A stretch of 12,991 nt of DNA, taken from the NCBI GenBank assembly GCA_039178805.1, contig JBCDFC010000135.1:1-12991 (forward strand), read 5' to 3'. Shown here in pieces: positions 7,859 to 12,991 of the stretch. The translations under genes and the position numbers were made by a program. The DNA is from Thermohalobaculum sp039178805 (GTDB taxonomy: Bacteria > Pseudomonadota > Alphaproteobacteria > Rhodobacterales > Rhodobacteraceae). A model generated the notes under the pieces. The model saw only the letters and a program-made list of their open reading frames with translations, had not been told where the DNA came from and did not search any database. How positions within the stretch are numbered: position 1 is the stretch's first letter; every line of letters begins with the position of its first letter.

Positions 7859-7936
7859 TCAGGCGGTCGCGGAGGGGCATCGACCCCTGATCGATACGGC
7901 TGAGAAGCTGGGCGGTGGGCGGCGGCGGTCTCTCAT
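7859..7936 (-). CDS. Possible 25-residue leader peptide between riboswitch and cobW
   Basis: A 26-codon frame starts at ATG 7936 and ends at TGA 7859, 44 bases before the cobW start. It has a better Shine-Dalgarno than most genes here: GGAGAGGG, with seven bases between GGAG and the ATG. The peptide begins M-R-D-R-R-R-P-P-P, so it has three arginines followed by three prolines, a known ribosome-slowing sequence; the rest is unremarkable. The Shine-Dalgarno lies in the right arm of a potential GTCCCT/AGGGAC hairpin (7938-7966). No homology is recognised. It could be a regulatory leader peptide, a small protein, or chance. The position and ribosome site are seen; function is inference. Confidence 0.35.
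   Translation of the reverse strand: MRDRRRPPPSFSAVSIRGRCPSATA
7873..7888 (-). promoter_or_regulatory. Small hairpin upstream of cobW
   Basis: A perfect 5-base inverted repeat AGGGG/CCCCT with a 6-base loop lies about 60 bases before the cobW start and inside the possible leader frame. No T-run follows, so it is not a classical terminator. It may be part of the riboswitch expression platform. Confidence 0.3.
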
Positions 7937-7937
7937 A

Positions 7938-7966
7938 GTCCCTCTCCAACTTTCTCGGACAGGGAC
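7938..7966 (-). promoter_or_regulatory. Hairpin that could mask the leader-ORF ribosome site
   Basis: On the minus strand GTCCCT (7966-7961) can pair with AGGGAC (7943-7938) across a 17-base loop. The right arm overlaps the GGAGAGGG ribosome site of the 25-residue frame. The long loop makes it only moderately stable. Confidence 0.3.
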
Positions 7967-8028
7967 GGGCGGTGACGGGATGCGGAGATACGCCTCGCGC
8001 GAGACGCCCCGGGTCGCCGTCCTCCGCC

Positions 8029-8042
8029 GCGGGGCACCCCGC
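8029..8042 (-). promoter_or_regulatory. GC palindrome downstream of the cobW-side riboswitch
   Basis: GCGGGG/CCCCGC separated by two bases forms a compact GC hairpin about 40 bases after the aptamer. A second palindrome, CTCGCGCGAG, is at 7994-8003. Neither is followed by a T-run. They are plausible expression-platform elements in a GC-rich genome but are not proven. Confidence 0.3.
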
Positions 8043-8080
8043 CCGCATGCGTAGCCCGCCAGCATGGCCGGCAGTGCGAC

Positions 8081-8280
8081 GGCAGGTCTCCCGGCTCGCG
8101 GGTCTCAGCCTTGCCCTCCGCCTTCCCGGAGCCTCTGGCCCCAGTGGCATCGTGGAGAGCGGGCTCGCCGCTTACGGTCGCGGGGGCGGCGCGGGTACCC
8201 GGGGCTCCGACATGGATCGGCCCGGCCCGACTTCCCTCTCAGCCCGACGGAAGGCACATCCACCCGCCGGGAACCGTTGC
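8081..8280 (-). promoter_or_regulatory. Cobalamin riboswitch controlling cobW-cobN-cobO
   Basis: Read on the minus strand, the conserved blocks of the cobalamin aptamer occur in order: GAGAGGGAA (about 8246-8230), GCCGCCCCCGCGACCGTAAG (about 8191-8172, the B12-box core), GCCACTGG (about 8147-8140), GGGAAGGCG, and finally GACCCGCGAGCC then GGAGACCTGCC ending at 8081. The core differs slightly from the common CCGCAACTGT form but in ways frequent in GC-rich alphaproteobacteria. It lies 267 bases ahead of cobW with no full gene between. Binding adenosylcobalamin should reduce expression of the biosynthetic operon. The outer (5') boundary is approximate. Confidence 0.93.
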
Positions 8281-8309
8281 CCGGCGAAGGGGCCACGGCC
8301 GGGCGGGCC

Positions 8310-8315
8310 TGTCAA
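8310..8315 (-). promoter_or_regulatory. Candidate -35 box toward cobW
   Basis: TTGACA on the minus strand, about 30-35 bases ahead of the cobW-side riboswitch. The expected -10 position (about 8292-8287) reads CCCCTT, a poor match, so the promoter is tentative. Confidence 0.35.
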
Positions 8316-8329
8316 TTGGAAAACCGTCA

Positions 8330-8335
8330 TTGACA
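8330..8335 (+). promoter_or_regulatory. Candidate -35 box toward the TonB receptor gene
   Basis: TTGACA on the plus strand, about 35-40 bases ahead of the receptor-side riboswitch. At 17 bases the -10 position reads AACTCC, a weak match. The position suits transcription starting near 8365. Confidence 0.4.
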
Positions 8336-8370
8336 GGCGGCACCATGCGCGCAACTCCTGTGCGCGGGAC

Positions 8371-8580
8371 GGTTTCGCTGCCCGAGATGGTGGCGAATTA
8401 AAACGGGAACGCGGTGCGGTCGACCTATCCAGGGGACCTAATCCGCGGCTGCCCCCGCAACTGTGAGCGGAGAGCGCCCGCCCGATTTGCCACTGCCCTT
8501 GGGTCCAGGGACTGGACCGGACTGGGGCGGGAAGGCCGGGCAGAGCGCTGTGACCCGCGAGCCAGGAGACCTGCCGCCCC
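8371..8580 (+). promoter_or_regulatory. Cobalamin riboswitch controlling the TonB-dependent receptor
   Basis: Conserved aptamer blocks appear in order on the plus strand: AAAACGGGAA followed by CGGTG (about 8400-8415), GGCTGCCCCCGCAACTGTG (about 8447-8465), GCCACTG (about 8489), GCGGGAAGGC (about 8527-8536), then GACCCGCGAGCC and AGGAGACCTGCC ending near 8575. This is a near-consensus cobalamin aptamer. It lies about 140 bases ahead of the receptor start, and ligand binding is expected to repress its translation or transcription. The 5' limit is approximate. Confidence 0.96.
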
Positions 8581-8656
8581 AGTCACCATTCTCGCGTGCG
8601 GAGGGCGCGCGGGGAGCGGCATTGGCCCGCCACGGTGACCCTTGTCGCCGTCCGGG

Positions 8657-8677
8657 CCGGTGGGATCTCCCAGCCGG
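8657..8677 (+). promoter_or_regulatory. Hairpin in the receptor leader
   Basis: CCGG-TGGG pairs with CCCA-(G)-CCGG around an ATCT loop, giving eight pairs with one bulged G. No T-run follows, so it is not a clear intrinsic terminator. It probably belongs to the riboswitch expression platform. Confidence 0.4.
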
Positions 8678-8695
8678 TGCAGGACAGAGTTCAAC

Positions 8696-8714
8696 GCCGA
8701 CCGTGTGGGTCGGC
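8696..8714 (+). promoter_or_regulatory. Hairpin abutting the receptor start codon
   Basis: GCCGACC and GGTCGGC form a perfect 7-pair stem around a GTGTG loop, ending at the base before an ATG at 8715 and five bases before the annotated start at 8719. The only G-rich ribosome-site candidate for that start (GTGGGT) lies in it, so the stem would mask initiation. It is a good candidate for the switch's translational OFF element. Confidence 0.5.
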
Positions 8715-8718
8715 ATGA

Positions 8719-10599
8719 ATGGGGTCGTCCATGCCCGCTTTCGCCAGCCCGTTGAGGGCCAGCCGACCGCTTGCCGCGGTCCTTGTCGTACTGCCCGCCC
8801 ATCAGGCCTTCGCCCAAGACGAGACGGCGGCCGTCACGCTGCCCGAGATCGTGGTCATAGCGCCCAACCGAACGCCGATCGAGGCGGCGCGCACCGGTCA
8901 GTCGGTCACTGTGCTGACGGCCGAAGACCTCGCGCGGGAGCCCGCACCGACCCTCGATCGCACGCTCGAGCGGGTGTCGGGCTTTGCCATCGCCAATCGC
9001 GGCGTGCCGGGCTCTGCCACCGAGGTCTCGGTGCGCGGTTTCGGGGCGGAGGACATATTGCTGAGGATCGACGGGATCGAGTTCGCGGATCCGGGCGAGC
9101 TCCGGACGCAACCCGATCTCGGCCAGATCCTCACGGGCGATGCGCAGCGGATCGAGGCCGTGCGCGGCGCGCAGAGCGCGCTTTACGGCGGCGAAGCGGC
9201 GGGCGGCGTGATCGACATCAGGACCTCGCGCGCCCGCGGCTCGGGCATCGGCGCCGAAGGGTTCCTAGAGGGTGGAAGCTTCGCAACCTTTCAAGGTGCA
9301 GCCTCGGCCGGTGTCGGCTTCGAGGATTGGGATTTCGGCGTGAGCGCCCAAGGCTTCCGCACGAGCGGGTTCTCCGCGGCCTCGACGGGGACCGAGGACG
9401 ACGGCTCGCGCAACATCACGGTCGCCGCCACCGGCTCGTTCGATGCGACCGAGGATCTGACACTCGGTGCAGCGTTCCGCTTCTACGACCGGGAGACCGA
9501 TATCGACCGTGTCTCCCGCGGCAACGTGATCGATGCGATCGGCGACACCGCTGCCAGCCGGATCATCGCCGGGCGCGCCTATGCCCGGCTGAAGAGCTTC
9601 GATGACCGGTTGGTCAACGAGATCTCGGTGCAGCAGTTCGATTCGCGCCGTGAGTTCGAGCAGGAAGTCGCGGGCGACAGCCTGTTCGAGGGCGCACGAA
9701 CCAAGGTCGAGTATCTCGGTACCTTCGAGGCGACCGATCAGATCAGCCTGCTCGCCGGAGCCGACTGGACGCGGGAGGCCGTGGACACGGACGATCCGCT
9801 CTCGGCCTCCAGCACGATTACGGGTGGTTTTGGGCAGGCGGTGATCACGCCGATCGATGCGGTCACGCTGACCGGTGCGCTCCGCTATGACAGCCATTCG
9901 GACTTCGGCGGGTTCCTTACTTGGCGCGTGACGGCGGCCTGGGAGGCGAGGCCGGGCACGGTGCTGCGGGGTGCGGTCGGGACAGCCTTCCGCGCGCCCT
10001 CGAACCGAGAGCTCTTCTCGCCCGAGGGCCCATTCGGCCCGGTCGGCAACCCGGATCTCGAGCCCGAGGAGAGCATCGCTTGGGAGGTTGGGATCGATCA
10101 GTCCTTCTTCGATGGTCGGCTGGTCGCCTCTGGCACCTATTTTGAGAGCCGAACAGATGAGCTGATCGAATTCGTCTTCGGCACCGGCTTCGATCAGGTC
10201 GAGGGCACGAGCGAGCGGCGCGGGGCGGAGATCGGGCTCACGGGCCGGCTCGACGGGATCGGCGAGGCGGTTCTGTCCTACACTTATCTCGATGCTGAGG
10301 ACCCGGATGGTGCGCCGCTCAACTTCGCGCCCCGCCACGACCTGACCGCCGCCGTTTTCGTCGAGCCGATCGACCGGCTGACGCTCGGGGTGCGGGCGAG
10401 CTACCTCATGGGCGTCTTCGACGACGACGTGGAACTCGATCCGTTCCTGAAACTCGATCTCGACGCTGCGTACCGGATCACGGACCAGCTTGAGACCTAT
10501 GTCCGTGTGGAGAACCTGCTCGATCAAGCCTATGAGCGGGTGGACGGGTTCGAGACGGCCGGCGTCTCCGCCTTCGCAGGTTTTCGCCTGAAGTACTGA
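8719..10599 (+). CDS. btuB: TonB-dependent outer-membrane receptor, BtuB-type (cobalamin/corrinoid uptake)
   Basis: The 626-residue protein has a signal peptide (hydrophobic core about 18-28, likely cut after A-F-A at 32), a TonB box E-I-V-V-I-A-P-N-R at about 43-51, a plug domain (about 54-170, with S-V-R-G-F and the V-R-G-A-Q-S-A-L-Y-G segment) and a barrel to the C-terminus ending in an aromatic Tyr, as outer-membrane barrels do. Such receptors import scarce ligands using TonB-ExbBD energy. The upstream cobalamin riboswitch is the main reason for calling the ligand a cobalamin or corrinoid. A second in-frame ATG at 8731 would give a tighter signal peptide, so the start is uncertain by four codons. 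No btuF/C/D transporter genes follow; the neighbour is convergent. Confidence 0.92.
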   Translation: MGSSMPAFASPLRASRPLAAVLVVLPAHQAFAQDETAAVTLPEIVVIAPNRTPIEAARTGQSVTVLTAEDLAREPAPTLDRTLERVSGFAIANRGVPGSATEVSVRGFGAEDILLRIDGIEFADPGELRTQPDLGQILTGDAQRIEAVRGAQSALYGGEAAGGVIDIRTSRARGSGIGAEGFLEGGSFATFQGAASAGVGFEDWDFGVSAQGFRTSGFSAASTGTEDDGSRNITVAATGSFDATEDLTLGAAFRFYDRETDIDRVSRGNVIDAIGDTAASRIIAGRAYARLKSFDDRLVNEISVQQFDSRREFEQEVAGDSLFEGARTKVEYLGTFEATDQISLLAGADWTREAVDTDDPLSASSTITGGFGQAVITPIDAVTLTGALRYDSHSDFGGFLTWRVTAAWEARPGTVLRGAVGTAFRAPSNRELFSPEGPFGPVGNPDLEPEESIAWEVGIDQSFFDGRLVASGTYFESRTDELIEFVFGTGFDQVEGTSERRGAEIGLTGRLDGIGEAVLSYTYLDAEDPDGAPLNFAPRHDLTAAVFVEPIDRLTLGVRASYLMGVFDDDVELDPFLKLDLDAAYRITDQLETYVRVENLLDQAYERVDGFETAGVSAFAGFRLKY

Positions 10600-10696
10600 T
10601 CGGGGCGATGGCGTGCCTGCCAGTCTCGCCTTCGACGTCATCGCTACGGTCGGGTAAATGGCCCAGCCACTGCGTTGTGGGGTTGGCCCGATAAGG

Positions 10697-10725
10697 CCGA
10701 TGCCCCGCGCTTGGCGGGGCATCGG
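10697..10725. terminator. Strong hairpin between convergent genes
   Basis: A perfect 12-pair stem CCGATGCCCCGC/GCGGGGCATCGG with a GCTTG loop lies 97 bases after the receptor stop and 9 bases after the stop of the opposing gene. Its place between convergent genes suggests a shared bidirectional terminator. A T-run is lacking on the plus strand and is only hinted at (CCTTAT) on the minus strand. The 97 bases before it (10600-10696) show nothing else. Confidence 0.65.
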
Positions 10726-10734
10726 GGGCGCCGG

Positions 10735-12991
10735 TCAGGCGTAGAGCTCGTGGAAGCCTTCGCTCGCCGTCAGCACGGCAACCTGCTCGTTCAAGTGGAT
10801 CCGCTCACCGTCGAGCGATTGCTCCTCGGTGATCTTCAGCTCGATGCTGTCGTCGTCGAGGTTCTTGAAGCGGAGCGATGCGGTGTCCGTACCGATGAAG
10901 GTCTGCATCGCGGCGAGCGCGATGGGTGAGCCTTCGACGCTATCGAAACCGTGCTCCTTGTAGACATGGGTCAGACCGCCATCGACCATGCCGACCGAGA
11001 AGAGGCCCGGACCATCGCCCTCGACCGCGATCCAGTCGATGCGCTCGGCCGCGTGCTGGCCGTCGGCGGCCTCCTCCTCCTGCATCAGCACGTTGAAGCC
11101 GTCGGCCGTGATGTCCGCAAGTCGGCTGGTCACCGCTGCCTTGTCCACGGCCGAGCTGATCTGGGAGAAGACCGCAGGCGTGCTTTCGAAGCCGCTCATA
11201 TCGACTTGGACCAGCGTCTCATCCGCGGCCAAGGTGCTCCCAGCCGAGATCGTCTGGCCATTGGCGAGCTGATGCGTGCCCGCCGAGACGGCCATCCAGC
11301 TCACGCTCTCGGTCATGTGCCAGGCGTCCAGATAGTCCCATTCATCGATCTGGAACTTGAAGCCCGTGTCGGTCACGTCCTTCACGCGCATCACGGCGTC
11401 ATGGCCGCCGTTATGCTCGAGCGGTCCCATCACGACGATGGCATTCTCGATGGTGCTGCTGAACGTCACCTCGTGCCACTGGTCGCCGTTCTCCTGCAGC
11501 ACGGTCTCGTTGCCGAATTCGAGCTGGCCCGTGACCGCTGGCGGTTGACCGCCGTCGTCGTCCGGCGGGGTGCCCTGGTCGCCTGCATCGCCCGGGTCAG
11601 GCTCGGCGGTGTCATCGACGACCTCGTAGGCAAGCTGGATCTCCTCCAGCAACTGACCGCCGCCATTGTTGCCCGAGAAGACTTCGAGCGTGATGGTCTG
11701 GACGCCCGTTTCGAGCGAGATGCCGCCCTTCCATTTGTTGCCGCTGTCGCCGAACTGCGTATAGGGCTCGACGTTCTCGAGCTGCGTGCCGAACTCGGAC
11801 GTGTAGCGCACGCTCTCCGCTGGTGTGGCGCCGCCTTTCTCATAGGCGCCGACGGCGACCTTCAGCCCTTCGACATCGCTGAGATTGATCTCCGTGCCGT
11901 TGCCGAGTGCGGCGATCAGCGTGGCGTCCTCGACATTGTAGAGACCGATATCGAGGAGCGTGCTCACACTCACCGGATCGGGCTCGCCACCACCGCCAGT
12001 TCCCGGATCGTCTGGAGGTGTGCCGTCGTCTGGAGGTGTGCCGTCGTCGGGGGGCGTCCCGTCGTCGGGCGGAGTGTCGTCGTTAGGCGGCGTGCCATCA
12101 TCCGGCGGGGCGGCGAAGGGGGTCGCCCCAAGCGCTGCCGGATCCATGGCATTGTTGTGCAGCACGATGGCCTCCAACAGGCCGATCGAACTGTCATAAA
12201 CCGTGAGATTGCTGACCTCGCCGTCGAAGAACCATTCGAGGTTGTCGTCGTTCTCGTTCCGACGCCGCGTCGATGCGCCGATGATCGTGCTGTTGTCGTT
12301 GCCGAGCATGCCCGTCGCAAACCCGTCCTCGGCATCCGCCAGATCGCCATTGACGAAGAGCTGCATGCTTTCGGGATCGAAGGAGAAGGCGACATCGTAC
12401 TGCTTGCCGGCCTCGATCTTCTCATCACGGAACTCGAGGAAGAAGCTCTCGGTCTCCGACTGGAAGCGCACTTTCAGATACTTCTGCGGCGTGACGTAGA
12501 AGGTGAGATGGCCGCCGTTCTGGTTGTTGAGGAAGTCCTTCGAGACGATGGCCTGATCGCCGTTGCCGGGATCGTCGGCGATGAAGCTGAAGGCAACCGT
12601 TCCTGCCTCCTGCTGCTCGCCCGCTTGATGCGCCATGACAGCGTGGTTGGTGCCGTCGAAGCTCCCGCCCGGATGCTCGTTCACGACCGCGATCTCGCCA
12701 AGATCGCCGACCGTCTCATAGGCGAAGAACTGCTCGGCCTCGTCCATGAAGGGGTTCACGGAATAGGCGAGCGGGTCGGATGTAAGCGGCCGGCCCTCGA
12801 CGTCGCGGTCATCATAGCCGAAGAGATCGGTCGGCCGGTCGACGCCCGTCGGCGTGTCCGATGGCGCGAGCGCCTCCTGCAGCTCGTCGATGGTGCGCAC
12901 GATGCCGTAGTGGGCGCCCGCATCCGTCTCGACCATGTCCTCGGTGACCATGTCGCCGATGGTGATCAGGATGCCGAGCTCATCCTCGTCA
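10735..12991 (-). CDS. Large multidomain protein with LamG-like and H-type-lectin-like repeats, 5' end cut
   Basis: The frame is open to the right edge, so the N-terminus is missing; 751 residues are visible. Numbering from the Met at 12951, there is an unassigned acidic region (1-95), a LamG/concanavalin-like jelly-roll region (about 100-255, with L-F-V-N-G-D and a terminal N-L-T-V-Y-D), a hexapeptide linker (282-316), a beta-rich domain (about 325-445) opening L-D-I-G-L-Y-N, a second Pro/Asp/Gly linker (448-474), and three diverged repeats (about 476-565, 570-646, 650-735). Repeat 1 contains V-T-D-T-G-F and S-W-M-A-V, reminiscent of H-type lectin domains. Composition is acidic and cysteine-free, as in secreted surface proteins. 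No export signal or RTX nonapeptides are visible. Function unknown; adhesin or carbohydrate binding is inference. Its base composition looks less GC-rich than cobN by eye. Confidence 0.88.
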   Translation of the reverse strand, partial: DEDELGILITIGDMVTEDMVETDAGAHYGIVRTIDELQEALAPSDTPTGVDRPTDLFGYDDRDVEGRPLTSDPLAYSVNPFMDEAEQFFAYETVGDLGEIAVVNEHPGGSFDGTNHAVMAHQAGEQQEAGTVAFSFIADDPGNGDQAIVSKDFLNNQNGGHLTFYVTPQKYLKVRFQSETESFFLEFRDEKIEAGKQYDVAFSFDPESMQLFVNGDLADAEDGFATGMLGNDNSTIIGASTRRRNENDDNLEWFFDGEVSNLTVYDSSIGLLEAIVLHNNAMDPAALGATPFAAPPDDGTPPNDDTPPDDGTPPDDGTPPDDGTPPDDPGTGGGGEPDPVSVSTLLDIGLYNVEDATLIAALGNGTEINLSDVEGLKVAVGAYEKGGATPAESVRYTSEFGTQLENVEPYTQFGDSGNKWKGGISLETGVQTITLEVFSGNNGGGQLLEEIQLAYEVVDDTAEPDPGDAGDQGTPPDDDGGQPPAVTGQLEFGNETVLQENGDQWHEVTFSSTIENAIVVMGPLEHNGGHDAVMRVKDVTDTGFKFQIDEWDYLDAWHMTESVSWMAVSAGTHQLANGQTISAGSTLAADETLVQVDMSGFESTPAVFSQISSAVDKAAVTSRLADITADGFNVLMQEEEAADGQHAAERIDWIAVEGDGPGLFSVGMVDGGLTHVYKEHGFDSVEGSPIALAAMQTFIGTDTASLRFKNLDDDSIELKITEEQSLDGERIHLNEQVAVLTASEGFHELYA
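12007..12110 (-). repeat. 18-base tandem repeat encoding PPDDGT linker
   Basis: About 5.5 units of an 18-base repeat encode P-P-D-D-G-T hexapeptides with one P-P-N-D-D-T variant. The units at 12011-12028 and 12029-12046 are identical base for base, while the others differ mainly at third positions. It forms a flexible spacer between the LamG-like and the next domain. Confidence 0.9.

Larger units (their letters stand above)
8307..8338. repeat. Inverted repeat between the two riboswitches
   Basis: GCCTGTCAAT (8307-8316) and ATTGACAGGC (8329-8338) are perfect reverse complements around a 12-base spacer. It is the only AT-leaning patch in the divergent region. Each arm contains an outward-facing TTGACA. 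It could be a divergent promoter core, a repressor operator, or both. Confidence 0.75.

Noticed and set aside
6969..8054. 361-codon plus-strand frame with a Val/Met-rich start resembling membrane segments
   Set aside because: It is the antisense of the His-rich CAC/CAT codons of cobW; the apparent hydrophobicity is an artefact.
7815..8150. Upstream extension of cobW by 112 codons in the same frame
   Set aside because: It overlaps the riboswitch aptamer, has no CobW-like sequence, and the ATG at 7814 gives the usual distance to the P-loop plus a ribosome site.
8581..8656. Search for an intrinsic terminator right after the receptor-side aptamer
   Set aside because: GC-rich hairpins exist but no T-run follows any of them, so transcription termination is not supported.
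8463..9605. 380-codon plus-strand frame starting in the riboswitch
   Set aside because: It is Arg/Gly-rich, crosses the aptamer and overlaps the receptor gene in another frame; a GC-rich shadow.
9265..10722. 485-codon minus-strand frame opposite the receptor gene
   Set aside because: It mirrors the receptor codons, has no recognisable domain, and runs through the terminator-like hairpin.
12007..12110. Regular 18-base units considered as a CRISPR-like array
   Set aside because: The repeats are contiguous without spacers and encode an in-frame Pro/Asp linker.

Overview
The window is GC-rich DNA from an alphaproteobacterium, most likely a member of the Rhodobacterales or a close relative. This rests on gene content and on recognisable CobN, CobO, CobW and DUF1289 sequences, not on any database search. 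It is a vitamin B12 (cobalamin) locus with two divergent transcription units, followed by an unrelated large surface-type protein.

Left arm, minus strand, about 8280 to 1: a cobalamin riboswitch, a structured leader with a possible 25-residue leader peptide, then cobW, a GNAT acetyltransferase, cobN (aerobic cobaltochelatase large subunit), a nucleotidyltransferase-like protein (PF06042 type), a GFA/CENP-V-type zinc protein, a small low-molecular-weight phosphatase-like protein, cobO (corrinoid adenosyltransferase) and a DUF1289 protein that runs off the left edge. Several junctions are 1- or 4-base overlaps and the others are short (7 to 17 bases), so the set reads as one operon. CobW (metal GTPase) and CobN act at cobalt supply and insertion. 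CobO acts at adenosylation. The four other genes embedded among them have no known place in the pathway.

Centre, 7815-8718: no conventional protein gene. It holds two cobalamin riboswitches back to back, one per strand, separated by a 10-base inverted repeat that carries an outward-facing TTGACA in each arm. Hairpins lie between each aptamer and the gene it leads to. High B12 would be expected to shut off both synthesis (left) and uptake (right).

Right arm, plus strand, 8719-10599: a TonB-dependent outer-membrane receptor with signal peptide, TonB box, plug and barrel. The riboswitch makes it a BtuB-type cobalamin/corrinoid transporter. A strong hairpin at 10697-10725 separates it from a convergent gene.

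Right edge, minus strand, 12991-10735: the C-terminal 751 residues of a larger acidic protein. It has a LamG-like region, Pro/Asp-rich hexapeptide linkers, a beta-rich domain of unknown family and three diverged tandem repeats resembling H-type lectin folds. Its start is outside the window. It looks secreted or surface-exposed and unrelated to B12.
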